Positions 10,943 to 23,399 of a stretch of 64,000 nt of DNA are shown here, piece after piece. The notes beneath the pieces were generated by a model that was not told the DNA's origin, searched no databases, and was given only the letters and a program-made list of their open reading frames with translations. The stretch's first letter is position 1. Each line of letters opens with the position of its first letter. The position numbers and the translations under genes were made by a program. Source of the DNA: Eremophila alpestris peregrina (lineage: Eukaryota; Chordata; Aves; Passeriformes; Alaudidae); contig WMCF01000009.1 in NCBI GenBank assembly GCA_009792885.1, positions 2,770,954 through 2,834,953 on the forward strand, written 5' to 3'.

Positions 10943-12472
10943 TTAACTGGTGGTCTTCAATTTGTTGATCACTTTTTTCTCTTTGACCCTTCTGTTTTGG
11001 AACCAGATTGTGACCTGTCTCTCTGATAAATTTGTAGTCGCCGATATCCTCCTCCTCTTGTCTTTGGTTATGAATTTATTTGTAGCATATTCCCTTTCGA
11101 GTTCTTTTAACTGGACCTTTGTGTAAGGCACTCGTTTCTTTCTTCCACGTCTGTACGAGTTCGCATCGGAGGGGTGAGAAACGACGTCTGGAACAGAAAA
11201 ACCGTGCAGGGAAGCGTTAGAAAATCACTCGAACCGGTTAGGACATCTTCAAGCGGTACAAGGGTTAGGGTTAGAGCGCACTCCTCCGCCTGCCCCGCTC
11301 CCGTTTAGCTGCTAAAGCCCGGCTCAGCATCGGGGATTTCTCTTTCCTGGCCGCCGCAGACAGATTTTAGGCAGGGAAAGGCTCACTTCTGTCAGACAAA
11401 TAACAACAAACCCCATGTAGCCTGGCCAGGGACTCTGGGAAGGACCGAGAGGGGCTGCAGGGATTTACACAGCTTGCGTACTTCATGGTCTATGGAAAAT
11501 AATACTACAGACCTTCCCGCGGCCCTTTTCAGCTGTTTCCTCTCCCGGGGCCGGCGCCGGGGCCGGCCAGGCGAGGCGGGATGTGCCGTGCGCCGGCGGG
11601 GGGCAGGGGGCGGCACCGGTGCCGTCCCAGCGGCGCTGGGGCATGTGTGGACCGGGGCGGGATGGGGCCGGGGACGGCGGGAGGCACGGCAGAGGGTCGG
11701 CCCGGGGCTTATCACGGAGCCCTGCCGGCGGGATAGCCGGGAGAAGCGAGCGGGGCAGGATGGAAAGGAGAGACAGGGGGAGCCATGCAGGTGTATTACC
11801 CGGGAGGGTGGATTTCCAGAGGTGAGGCGGCTGGCTCTGCTCCTTGGGGCAGTACACTTGCCCGTTCCACCCGTTCGTGATGGCCCAAGGCTGGTAGCTG
11901 TCCATGGGGAGAAGGGGGTCGTGGCGCGGCTCGCCGGGGCCGCCGATGGCGGGCACCACGGGCATATCCAGATAACCGGGCACCGGCTGGTAGGGCCCGG
12001 CGGCGTAGCCCTGGTAGAAGGCGAACTCCTTGGCCCGCGACGTGAACTCCTCGCCGGAGACCGAGGTGTCCATGTACTTGTCGGCGAAGGTGGAGGCGGG
12101 CTGGGCGCAGGACTTGATGGCGTTGTGGTGGGTCATGCGACAGGGGTAGTAGCCGCTGCCGAAGTAGCCGTAGGGCAGCGCAGCGCCGGAGGAGCTCTGC
12201 ACGGCGGCCGAGCAGGGGCTGCACTGCTTGACAGTGGGCTCGGCCATGCCGGCGGCGGGGGCCTCGCTGGAGGTGTAGGCGGCGGCGCTGGGGGCGGCCA
12301 GGGGAGCGGGGTGAGCCATCAGGTTGCGGCAGGGGTTGGCCGCCGCCGCCGCCGCGAAGTTGCTGCCGGCGTGAAACCCGTCCATGTTCTTATTGATCTC
12401 ATCCAGGCTGTTGTCGTAGAGGAACATGACGGGCTCGATCCAGCGGGGGTGGAGGAGCACGGAGGCTGTCAT
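10943..12472 (-). CDS. HOXA13: Homeobox protein HOXA13 (two exons)
   Basis: Posterior (AbdB-class, paralogue 13) homeodomain transcription factor, nuclear. In tetrapods it specifies digits, cloaca and genital tract, and tail-end identity. Coding exon 1 is 11800-12472 and exon 2 is 10943-11187 (minus strand), separated by a 612-bp GT-AG intron. The phase-1 junction rebuilds an Asp codon at residue 225, and the total is 305 aa. The start MTASVLLHPRWIEPVMFLYD is the family's usual amino terminus and has a G at -3. Visible regions: an alanine run at residues 40-45; the conserved LPYGYFGSGYYPC patch at about 99-111; KEFAFYQGYAAGPYQ at about 148-162; the WKSTLP motif before the intron; homeodomain at residues 239-298 with recognition-helix WFQNRR; and the tail NKLKTTS. 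It is shorter than human HOXA13 (388 aa) because the long alanine tracts are absent. HOXD13 was considered and rejected on the amino-terminal sequence and on the EVX1-type neighbour. Confidence 0.97.
11188..11799 (-). other. HOXA13: HOXA13 intron 1
   Basis: Single intron with donor G|GTAATA at the 11799 end and acceptor TTCCAG| at the 11188 end on the minus strand, interrupting the gene just before the homeobox as in all paralogue-13 HOX genes. The half next to exon 1 is very GC-rich and lets the exon 1 frame read on by chance, so the naive open frame reaching 11483 is not the true exon end. Confidence 0.95.
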
Positions 12473-13130
12473 AGCCCGCTCCGCATTGAGACTAGTGGCT
12501 CTTTTTTAAAAGCCCCAAAGACTGAAAAAAGAGATACTCAATCTCCGGGACTTGACCAGGGCTGACGCGCCAGCGTCGCGCCAGGCCGGCCCTCATTGGC
12601 CCGCCCGCCCCCACGTGATATGCAAAGCAGCTGATAAACATCTGAGGGAATAAAGTGGAGATAATTAAATAACGCAATCAGCGCGGGGCCGGGTCCCGGC
12701 CCGGGGCGCGGGCACGGGCACGGCGTGGTCCCGCCGCGGTCCCGCCGCCGCGCGGGACGAGGGCGCCGAGGGGGGAGGCCGCCCGTCCCTCCCCCTTCCC
12801 TCTCTTCCTCCCTCCGGCCCTCCCTCGCCACCGAGGCGTGAGCTTTTTGGCCCCGTTGTTGCCGCGGCGCACCCCCCGAGGTGCGGGGCTCCCCTTGGCA
12901 CCCCGCCTGATTTCTCCTTGCTCCGCTTTCCTCGGGCCCTCCCCGTCCCGAGCGCCGCGGAAACCCCGGAGGCCTCCCCTCGTCTCGTGGGGGAAGATGA
13001 GCCGCACCCCTTCTACCCCCTTCCTCCGCCGGTCTGAGCCGCCGCCTCTCCCCGGGGAGCGCTGGCTGGTCCCGGCCGGGTGACGCGGAGAGCCCACCGC
13101 AAGCTGAGGGAGGAGAATCGTTCCCCTCGC
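12473..13130 (-). promoter_or_regulatory. HOXA13: HOXA13 promoter and CpG island, probably divergent
   Basis: Directly upstream of the HOXA13 ATG. On the minus strand there is a CCAAT box (ATTGG on plus, 12595-12599) and a TATA-like TTTTAAAA around 12505-12512. Nearby are CACGTG (12612-12617), an octamer-like ATGCAAAG, CAGCTG (12628-12633) and an AT-rich GATAATTAAATAA word near 12659. These sit next to a very CpG-dense stretch at 12670-13130. In mammals and chick the lncRNA HOTTIP starts a few hundred bases upstream of HOXA13 on the opposite strand, so a plus-strand start in this island is expected by synteny. No HOTTIP exon or splice site can be delimited by eye. Confidence 0.6.
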
Positions 13131-16100
13131 GCAACGCTGGGACGCATAAGGCTGTCGAAACGGAGCCTCCCGGGGTCTTTTCTGGGTGTTTTCCTCCTTC
13201 CTTCCCGCCCGTCTAAAACCCAAGACCCGTCTCGCTCGCTCGCCACAAAGTCTCAGACGTTAGATAAGAGGAACAGACTGGGAAACCCCCATTTTATTTA
13301 TTATCATCTTTTAGGAAGGTCTTGGGAAGCGGGAGAGTTAACTGGATATTCATCGCGATACCACTTTATTATTTGTTGCCGTAATAATAAAATCCTGGGC
13401 CTACGATTCGACTCGAATCTTTTTCGGCTGTAAAATATCACATCGGCTTGCATGGTGTGTGCACGGACCCACGGCGTTTTTTGTGTGCATGTGTGTGCTG
13501 GGAAAACAAAATGGATTATCGGCTGAAAAATAAGGGTTTTTTTGGAAGGCCGTACCACTTCGCAAGTGAATGCTAGAAAAACAAAACCCATCAACTCCGT
13601 TTTCTTTTCTGGATGAATTTTTCCTAGGGTAAAATAATTTCACTTTTTAACATCCTCCCAGCGGCGCGGATGCTGTTCTCCCCCAAACTTTTCGCCCACA
13701 GCCTTGAACCCAGAACCCTCCATCACTGAGCTATCAATAAACTTGACCTAAAGCAGCGTTCGTCTCATCGCTAACAGCTCTCAGCCCTCACTCGTGTGCA
13801 CGAAACAGCCACAAATACTCCCATCCTGAAAACTGATTTTTTTCCCCCAATTGCGTGTTGCTTTGTTTTGAGTCTGACAGCTCGGCGTATTTATTATCCT
13901 ATTGTGCTTTCCATTGACGTTGTAGCATTGTTTTGCCCTCATGGCTACAAGCGCAGAGCAATCCCGGGACGTACATTGTTACCGAGCAGGCTTTTCCTTG
14001 CCTAGCGCAGAGCTGCCAGCCATGAGAAATAGCTCTTTGGCGCCCAAGGATATTTTTTCAAGGTGCTTTTTCCGTGCAATGAGTTGGGATACCTAAAGTC
14101 TCTGTCATCCCCCTGCTAATTTGGCAGCATTTAGCCGGTTTTCCCCCCTTAATTGTAGCCAGTATAATGTTCCCATTTTAACTTCTCATACTCTTTTTCC
14201 GCATTTTTCCTCATGGCCAAAAGCAAATATTTATTCCACGCATATTTTCCCTTTTCTTTCAGGCTCCAGTTTTGAAACCTGTGGATTCCCCCGGCCAGAC
14301 ATTGCTCGACTGGCATGAGTTGGTTCCGTTTGCTTCCCTTCTGTTTTCTCGAGGCTGCTTCTGAAAATCGCTTTGCAGGACGAGGGAGGAGAAGTGGGAA
14401 GGGGAGGCAGCTCTATGGGGCAGCGCTGTTTTACATACGGGTTAGACACGGCTAGAGGCCAAGGTCAAGTTGAAAGTTGCAGTCTAGCCAATGTGAGAAC
14501 TGTCATTCACAGCCCGAAGATCTGTCTGATTTGTTCAAAAGCGGGTAGCCATGAGAACATTAATCTCTCCAGCTCCCTTCTACCCCCCTCCCCAGCCCGC
14601 CCCCACTCTCCAAACTCCCCTCACCCTCCACCGCAGAGAGTTTCTCGCTTATCTGCTTGTACTTTTCAAGCTTCTTTTCCATAAGGAGGGAGAAGTCGTG
14701 TGAAACCGTAGTGTCCAGCCCCGGTGCAAACTGTACGAGGAGTGTGTGTGGGGTGTCAGGGCGGGGGGCAGGGGGGAGCATCCGGTTTGCTGACTTCTGG
14801 TGGTTGTTATTTTGTTTTGTTTACCCTCCTGGGGCTGTTCTAGCCCTGTGTGCTAAAAGAAGAAGGGGGATTAGATTAGAGACCTTACTTTTCTCCCTTC
14901 TCCGCATCTCTGACTCACTCTAGAGGTCTATGTAATAATTATGGAAGAAGGCCATGCTTTTCACTGATGATAAGAGCAGTAGTTACAACAGTCCTCTTTC
15001 CTTGTTTGCCATGATGTGAGGAGGATTTCGGGAACGGGACTGTCCTCAAAATAGGCAAAAATTACCTCTGCAGGGTGCGTATGCACCATCGGAAAATTAG
15101 TGTTGTCGGACACTGGACTCCACGTTTTGTTTTGCCTTCCTAATTTAGATTACTTTCAATAAATTATTGACACTGAGAGAGGAGAAAATCCTCGTCAGCT
15201 ATTTTTGATGCCCCAAATACCCAATTTTCATTCCTCATCTTATAATTTCATCCTGTCTTAATGGGTATCTGCCATTAAATATTAGAAAGGAACCGTGAGG
15301 ACTGAAGGCATCGGGCAGAACAGATGTTCTTCGAAAATCGTGGACCTTGTAAAGAACACCAAGGATAAAAACACTCCCAAGCCTACCTCCCTTGCCTTGA
15401 ACATATACCATTCTCTACCCCTTGTGGAAGAGCTTTTACTTTCCACAATGGAAATCGTGGGATGAGCTGGATAAATTAACCAAAACTAAGGAGTTTACTT
15501 GAAGCCACTGTTTGATTTGAACGTCTTTGGAAAACTTACTTGATAATAAAATGCTTCCATACATGCAACCGGCAGACTAATCAAAGCTTCTTCCAGTTAT
15601 TTTTTTGTCTTTTTCTTGTGAAATAATGTCAGAATACTGCACATACAAGCGCGTGGTAGAACCATAGAGATTTCCAGGAGAACTGATTCAAACCTCCGAA
15701 CTTTGCATTTATATAGAGTGTGAAACAACTTGGAGAGAAATACATCTGTTGAATCGTTTCCTCTAAAACGAGTATTAATTCCTTGGGGAGCGGGACGATG
15801 AACAACCATGATCAGTAGAAGGATTTTAAAAGGTGCTGAATCTTTTCATGGGCAGGCAATTTCTAACTGATGGTCGTCACCCATCGCCGTACACGGCCAT
15901 GCACATCTCAGGTATTACTGAATGCCTAAGTGGTATTTTTTAACCTCGTTGCATCGAGAGTGGTCAGAAGCATTTCACCCACTTCCCAAGTGTAAGCGAG
16001 AGTGGAATTTGGCCCTTATAAGTGCTTTAAAACAGGTCACTGTGTGTGTTCCTGACGCCATGAAGCTAAGAATAGTTGTTGAAGACTGCAGCAAATGGCC

Positions 16101-17931
16101 TTAAAGGTGAAAATATAAACGACTTTAAAATCTCTTTATGTGATAGGAATATGGCCACTCATTCACTTATAAAGAGGCTCTAAGATTTCTCTTAGAGAAA
16201 ACAGAAATCTTTTCAGCTGAAAGACAAGTTTTGAAGATGGGGAGTTTGTCAGCTCAGTATCTTTTTTCCCCCCCGCGACTCGTCTTTGTGTGATAACAAA
16301 CATGCACCCTCCGTAGCCCTGCCGCGGGAATGCCCGGCTGAGGAGAACGCTGATTTCTTGTAGGTTAATCACGATCTACGAACACAGAAAAAAACCCCAA
16401 CAACAACAACAAAATCCAACCCAACCCCAAGCTGTTGCCCAAAGAAATCCACTCTTACTTTTTCATGCACTGCTTAGAGCTAATTAATAAGCATGAAGGA
16501 AAAAAATCGCGTCTGATTGCTGAAAAATATTATTTGTCACGGAGTTAAATCCCTCTAAACCCGCTAAAATATCTTAGCTGATAATGGAGGAGCTAGACGG
16601 TGATCTTAGTCACTAATAGTAATCGTCCTGCAGAGCTCAGGATTCTTGGAAGAAGCGGGAGTAAAGTGATAGCAGGAGCAAGAGCCTTAATCGAATTTGA
16701 TTTTCATGAGCAAATGAAATTTACCTGCCAAAGGGTAATTTGGAGCAGTACTGTCACCGCTGTTTTCTTCCAAATTTCTAAAGCATCAGGGATTGAGATA
16801 AACATTCCTGAGTCGGTTTTAAATACACTTTGTCTTTCAGGATATTCATGTGTTTCTAATGGAAGTAAGCAGCTTTACGAGCGGGTTTCGCAGGACATCT
16901 TAACTCTCTCCCTCCCACTGCGTGCTGGGGGGTGTGCTGTGATAATTACAGAATAAGAAGAATTTGTAACACCAAATGCAAAAAGGGAAGAGTTCGGGAA
17001 AATTTGTGAAGGCATTCTAAAAATCCTCAGTCGCGCACTAGATACGAATCTATCTATTCCAGTTGAGCCAAACATTCAAACGGCACCTCCTGTGAAAAAG
17101 GTGTGCTGGAAAACAACGGCACTACTTTCACCCCAAGTGTGGGACACAGTCTAATCTGAATGCTGCCAGGTCTCAGAAGATCATCTCACTCAGTGGAGGT
17201 TTCTGGGGGTTTGGTGTTTTGTTTTGAATTTTTTTTCTTATTTCAGTTTCAGAAAACACGCTGGAGGTATTTCATGTGATTACAAATTAAAAAGGGGAAT
17301 GATCCTTAAATCTGTCTTGCAGGCGAGGTCTCTTTTCTGATTTGTTTTGCTTTGCTTTACATTTTTTCCATGGTATTTTCGGGGCGAGGAGGGCTGTGCT
17401 ATAGCTTTCTGTTTATATTTGGCTGGTGAAAGCAGCTGAAGCCTGGCATTAGATGTTAGTAGTCCACAGAAAATACTTTACTTAAACTGCCGTGTAAATG
17501 CGGTGATGAGGAGAAGCCTTTGCCGGCTCTCTGTCAGCCGCAGGCTGCTTGAACATAATGATAAATCCCATTCCCCACCCCCCTATCCCCCTTTTAATTT
17601 CAGTTAATTTTGCCATGCGAACTGAGACGGATTTATTTGCCATCAGATTTGTTCTTTCAGACCAAGGGTGCTGAGAAAGTTTTTATTTCCCCTTAGCAAA
17701 TTCTGATAAGGAGGAGGCCTGGCTGGCCGTGCAGTAGCTTACGGGGACGATCCCATCTTCTAGCTGAAATGTTCTGAACGTGTGATAGCAAGAGATGACA
17801 AAATTATACTCAAGTTACTCTTCCTTGATTTTCTTTGCTTTATCCTCCAAACATCGAGTTTTAGCATTTTGAAGGCAAATTGATTTCTCTCCTTATCTAT
17901 CAGTAGGTCACATTTTTGGAAAGAAGAAAAG
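13131..17931. other. HOXA13-EVX1 intergenic DNA, proximal part
   Basis: No protein gene is recognised. Composition is moderate to AT-rich with CpG retained. This interval would contain the body of HOTTIP if gene order and length are as in other amniotes, but exons cannot be assigned. One receptor-like word, CCAAGGTCA, occurs near 14459. Open frames here are short and lack domains. Confidence 0.45.
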
Positions 17932-18112
17932 AGAAAAGAAAAGAAAAGAAAAGAAAAGAAAAGAAAAGAAAAGAAAAGAAAAGAAAAGAAAAGAAAAGAA
18001 AAGAAAAGAANAGAAAAGAAAAGAAAAGAAAAGAAAAGAAAAGAAAAGAAAAGAAAAGAAAAGAAAAGAAAAGAAAAGAAAAGAAAAGAAAAGAAAAGAA
18101 AAGAAAAGAAAG
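17932..18112. repeat. (AAAAG)n pentanucleotide microsatellite, about 36 copies
   Basis: Nearly perfect AAAAG repeat of about 180 bp with a single unresolved base (N) at 18011. The Lys-Glu-Arg frame through it is an artefact. The same unit appears in the opposite orientation at 42322-42420. Confidence 0.98.
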
Positions 18113-18603
18113 AGAAAAGGGTACAGTAAGCTACAATAACATATCCTCTCTATTTCTGCTGTGAGCTTGTAATAATTGCTACCACATGATCACATGGTGT
18201 ATTGTTGCAGCCTGATTACAATTAAACTTATCCCTCCACCTTTTTCATTAGAGGAAGGAAAAAAAAGTTCTTCCTGAGCTTCAGGCCCACTTTGTGCTGT
18301 TTTATTTCCCTTTGAAAAGCTGTCGGAGAGAAGCCGAAGTCTCTCTTTCCTGCGAGAGAAAGCGTTTCCAAAAACCCCTTCTTACCATAACTTTCTTGTA
18401 ATAGCGTGACATTTACACATTACATCCGACCAGGGGGGGCTCAGGGGCAGAAGTGGACGCTGCTGCTCTGTGCAAGAAATTGCATAGTCTTTATTTTATT
18501 TTCTTTTTATTTCCACGCTAAGCCCAAAGTCGTATCTTCACCTAGGAAGGGAAACAATGAGGCTCTCAGTGTTAAAGACGTCCGTGCGCGGTATCTAGAG
18601 GAG

Positions 18604-18641
<38 letters not shown>
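18604..18641. repeat. Poly-A run, 38 bp
   Basis: 38 consecutive A followed by AG-rich sequence. No retroposon body is recognised upstream, so this is treated as a simple homopolymer and not as a SINE or LINE tail. Confidence 0.9.
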
Positions 18642-18643
<2 letters not shown>

Positions 18644-19079
18644 AAGAGGAGAGAGAGAAAAAAAATCATACAGGAAACATTGGACATGTTTGCCTTTACT
18701 GGAAGACAGCTGTTTGAGTACATTCTTCAAGAGGGTTTTTTTGGTTCGCTTTTCAGAAGTGGTTTGAGTGATTAAAACATTGACTTGATGAAGGCAGTTT
18801 ATCTCTAATGTCTGGCTCTGTCTAACAGCTCTTTTTCCTCACTTTTTCAGCCCTTTGCTCCGTTGAGACTGTACATGCCCGGAGCTGTATTCGTGGCTAT
18901 CTTAAGAAATATGCTAAGAGGTACAGGGACTCACCACACTGACAGGAGGGGAGGATGGCTCTGGCTGGAAGGTACCTGAGCCACGAGTGGAAATCTTGCC
19001 CGATGAGAGGGGAAAAATAACCCTAACACCAACAACCAAAGCCAAAACACGCTGGATCTGGCAAACGCCTGCAACTCTT

Positions 19080-19640
19080 GTCAAATGTGGAGGAGAGAGG
19101 CGGGAGCGGGCGCCGGAGAAGTCCGGCGGCTGCCGTCCCTTTTCCCTCTGGCTCCTCCAGCAGGCCGGGTGGCTGCAGGACTGCCTGGGGCTCGGCCTGC
19201 CCTCAGCCCGGGCCCGGCAGGGAAGGCCGTGCCGGGTCCCCGCAGCCGCCCGCCGTGGGCCCGGCTCGGGGGCCGCCCGGAGGCACACACGCACCTGTGC
19301 CCGGCCACCCGGCCGTGCCGCCGGCTCCTGCCCCCGCGCAGCCCCGCGGGCCCGCCCCGGCACCTCCTCACGGCTCCTTGCACCCCCTCGAGCACGGGCC
19401 GGGATGGTTTTTGGCAGTTTGTGTTTCTCTGCTCTGAGGGCGCATGGAAGGGGCTTCTGCCGGCAATGGGTGAGGAGGGAGGTGCGTGGCCGTCAGCGCC
19501 GTGGGGAATCGCGCACACACGGGCAGCAGGCGCGCACACCTGAAACGAGTGCTGTGTCCCCTCGCCCTGGCTGGTGTGTCTGTGTGACCGCACGCATGCC
19601 TCTCGCTTTGTCACACCCTGTGCTCATCCCTCTGCTGGAG
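19080..19640. promoter_or_regulatory. Intergenic CpG island
   Basis: GC-rich, CpG-dense segment about 6.6 kb upstream of HOXA13, at its densest over 19090-19400. The long overlapping open frames on both strands are typical of GC-rich DNA and resemble no protein. Candidate lncRNA promoter or Polycomb recruitment site; the function is not visible in the sequence. Confidence 0.5.
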
Positions 19641-21998
19641 CAAGGAGGGGAGCGGGGCGTCCTCTCCCACCCTTAAGAGCATCCCACCTCTGGCTTGGCT
19701 AGAGCTGCCTTCTTGCGTGGGTGGGACCCCGCACGGACAGCCCTGGGGACACGTTTCACAAAAAGCAATGCACCATCTGCACGGATCTGTGATCGTTTTC
19801 GAGCAGGAAGAGCCAGCTGGATTCGGCTGAGTCCGCAGCGCTGCTTAAATGACCTTCGTCCATGTCGTGGGTGCTCCCAGTACCAACCAACCACCTACCA
19901 GCAAAGCGCTACTCGATACCGTGATGTGATCCCGTCTTCTCTGATTAGCTTTACATCTCACCAAGCACACGCATTTTTGCTAAAAATTTATTTGGTAAAA
20001 TCCCAATAAACCGGGGATCTAGAAAATGCATTCTGGTGCCTAGAATACATTTCTCAGGTATATATAATACGTGCTGTCTTTAATGATGAGAGACATTTGC
20101 TACTCTTCATGTTAGATGGAACTAATGTGTTTCTATCCATACCGTGAACACATTTTCTAAATACGAATTATACAGTGTTTTCCTTTAAACATAACACCAG
20201 CCAAATGCAGAGTAGTCGATAACTTGCATCTCTGGGTAAGCATATTACTCCCTTTTTGCTGAATCATGAATTTTTCCAAAGCTTATTGTATTTTATGTCT
20301 TCTTTAGATAAGCAGTTACATATGTGACTCCGCTGAAGGCTAAATCCCGTTCTTACATACGCGACAGCTGACTGTACTTCCATGATGCTATTTACTCTGG
20401 AATCAGCTAAAAACTGAGACTTGTGGCTCACCAGGAAAGGCGGGAACAGAGTCAGACCCTAATTAACCCGCACACGGCGGACTCCAGCGGTTCGCATCTG
20501 CCCACGCCTGGACTTAGATCTTCTCATCTGGGGTTCGGACTTCATCTGCCTGAGCGCGCCGGCTTGGAGCCCTTGAGGATGGACGGCCGCCAGCCAGACC
20601 ACCGGCACTGCCCGACATTGCCACCCTGCGCCCCCACACCAGCTCCCACGCGTGGATGTGGGGTATAAACTCTTCCACCCTCGCCATGGACCAGGGACGG
20701 GGGAAGAGCGGGGATGGTTTCAACTCAGAGAAAGCAGCCCTGTTGCAGCCCTGGGAGCCTTTGCAGAGATACCCAGGGAGAGGGAGCCAGGCTGGTGCCA
20801 AGGGACTGGAGGGGAGCTCCAGGGTACTCGCCAAGGTTCCCACGCTCCGAAGACAATTCGCAAAGTCCCGGGAGCGAAAGTATATTTAGTCCAATAATGG
20901 CACAGAGAAAAGGGAGTGGTTTCATAGCAACCCCTCTGACATGCAAAATAATGAGCGGCTGAAAAATAATGGTTCGTCTCTAGCCAAGCATGGCCCCGGG
21001 TCTTCTAGGGCAGATACCTAAAGGAAGAAATTCCCCCGTCCCCTCGCAAGGAACCTGAGGCCATTTTCCTGCAGATGTAGCGGCCATGGTGCCAGTGAGC
21101 CAATATCCTCGCTCGGAACCGCTTCCTTCCTGTTGTGGGGAGGATACTCGCTGCCTGCCGGCAATTACCAATTGTCATCCACTTTCACAAGACCGTATTT
21201 CTTTGCAATTTCTCTTGATGCATGTGGGGACTATGTCAAATCCTCTGTCATCTCCCGGAGCGGCCCGTTGCCACACCGCCCTCTTAAAAAGAAAGAGAGA
21301 AAAAAGAAAATAACAACCCGACTCCCCCGTCCCCTCAAACAGCTGGATGTAACATAAAGCTACATATCATAGGTCGTGTTGCAAAGGAAACATAAAGGCT
21401 GGTGCGCCTTTGCTCACTGAAGTATCTACATCCGCCGAACGCTGCTTCTTGCTGTTGGGAGGTCAACAAATTCTCAGCACAGGGGCTCTCCCTCGAGAAG
21501 TCCATCACGCCGTGTGGACACGGATCCTATCTGAAACCTGTGTGTGCAGACATGAGAAGCTGGACAGGTTGAGTAGATCAGGCCATTGGTGTAGGGACCA
21601 GAGGGACGAGAGCACATCCCACTGCGCCGGCCCCGCAGCCCACCTGCTGCTGGGGGAACACTCCACTCCAGCTCCCGAATCCGTCAGGAAGTTATACCAC
21701 AGGAATAATGTCACTGTGAGCTACGAAGGCATGAGCAGACACGTCATCACCACTTTGTGTGATGTAAATATTTGGAAAATAGAGGAGAGGGAGCTTGTTT
21801 GACCTATTAATTTTAGGATTCTGGAGGAAGGGGGGGTCCAGGTCTGTGACTGCTTTGGGAGTCGCTAAAAGAGTGGTCGGCAGTTTATGCTGAGGTTCCT
21901 ACGAAGTTTGGGCAGTGCCTAGCTAATCAAGTAATGGTAATTTCATAATTAGCTTTCAAAGTCTCATTTTCTGTGGATGGCACGACCGTGGCAAGGGG

Positions 21999-21999
<1 letters not shown>
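19641..21999. other. Intergenic DNA, no gene seen
   Basis: Mixed-composition DNA. GC is mildly raised at about 20.42-20.88 kb, where short proline- and glycine-rich frames occur on both strands. No splice-supported coding sequence or RNA gene is recognised. Confidence 0.5.

Positions 22000-22047
<48 letters not shown>
22000..22047. repeat. Poly-G run, 48 bp
   Basis: 48 consecutive G on the plus strand. Capable of G-quadruplex formation; the true length is uncertain because such runs are poorly resolved by most sequencing methods. Confidence 0.95.
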
Positions 22048-22048
<1 letters not shown>

Positions 22049-23399
22049 ACAACTTAGATGGAAAGACGAAATTATGTATACAACTATCCCAATCAGAGAT
22101 CTGAGATTAAATTGCATTTATCGGGAGGTTGTGTGTGTTATCGATTGTACTACTTTTCTTAATAATAACCACAGGATCGAAACCTTAAAAACTGTGAGCA
22201 AGAATATCCTAGCTGACATAAAAGTTGCCCGTATATAAAAAGAGAATCCCATATAACTCCACAGCGGAAATCGGTTAGCAAGTATCTTCTGCCCGTTTTC
22301 AAACATCAAATGTTCTTGCCATATGTCCGTTCTTATTTGTATACCAGCTAAGAAACCTGAAACGTATATATGAGATATTAAAACAAAACATGAAAGATTT
22401 TCTCAGAAATCTGTGAGAGGGGAATGTAGGTCTGAGGTGGGGGATGAAGGAAGTAAAAAACCCAAGTGATGCTATTGCCAAAAACTTTAATATTGAACAA
22501 CACAGCTGAAGCTTTTATCACGGTACGAAATTTACAGCCTAATAATTCAAACCTGTGTGCGCATTGCAAGATGTCTCTTTGCCTTGCTGGGTATCCAAAG
22601 AGACAGTTTCGCTCCCGAGGTGAGGAGCATTCCCGCAAGCCAGGGAAGCCTTTGGGAACGGCAGGTGACTGGCAACTTGAGGGAGAGAAAGGGTCAAGGA
22701 AAGAATAGAAAATAAAGCCATGGAAGATGATGGCTGTTTAGGATCGGAAGAGATTTCTGATGCCTCGTGTGGAAATATACGTGTGGCATCTGTAGTCATT
22801 GAAGGAACAAAACAAGAAAAACCTTATCTGGTGAAAGAAAAACGTGTGGGCTTAAGGAACAAGAGTTTAAGCATTCACAGGTCAGACATCTCCGAGCATC
22901 CTCATCATTTGGGCAGATGATGGGGCTCCCCACATCTCAGCTGCAACGGGATTAGGTAGCAGCTAAGATGCTGGAGTGATCTGGACTCCTTAGAAGAAGA
23001 GAGAACGTGGAACAAAAGGAGGACACCCTATTAAGAAAATACCCACCATCCAACTTCCCGCAAAATAAAAGTAATCCTGGCACTAGATTTCACTGTAGCT
23101 TGGAAGCGCCTGTCGTGCCCAAAGAGAAGCCACCTGTTTGTTAGACAGGGACAGCCTGGGACCCCCGGTCACGGAATGATGGGTCGCTGTAGTGCCGGTA
23201 GATGTATTAAAACTCAAGGTTAACGCCTCTCCCTCGCCTCTCCCACCTTCCCCGGATACTCCGTCCTCTCCCCGCGGCGTAAATGAAAACGTGAATTTCT
23301 GCCATGGCATTGGGGAAGCCTGGAGCCGAACTCTACGTGTGCTTTACCCATCCCCCCCTCCTGTCTTTTCTGCCTACTCCTGCTGAGATCTGTGACCCA
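22048..23399. other. Intergenic DNA, no gene seen
   Basis: AT-rich to average composition. No coding or RNA gene is recognised. A medium CTCF-like word on the minus strand (CAAACAGGTGGC on that strand, near 23124-23136) matches only part of the consensus. Confidence 0.5.

Noticed and set aside
11261..11274. Telomere-like GGGTTAGGGTTAG in the HOXA13 intron
   Set aside because: Only two units, which is within chance expectation and not evidence of a telomeric insertion.
11474..12565. 363-aa plus-strand open frame antisense to HOXA13 exon 1
   Set aside because: It is the reverse-strand shadow of a GC-rich coding exon, with Gly/Val/Arg-rich content and no domain. Antisense frames of this length are expected opposite such exons.
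17916..18164. Lys/Glu/Arg-rich frame
   Set aside because: Direct translation of the AAAAG microsatellite; the same holds for the frames at 41924-42511 and 42070-42423.
18604..18641. Poly-A as a retroposon tail
   Set aside because: No SINE or LINE body, or promoter boxes, precede it.
13131..19640. HOTTIP exon models
   Set aside because: Synteny predicts the RNA, but no convincing donor-acceptor series could be read, so no transcript coordinates are given.
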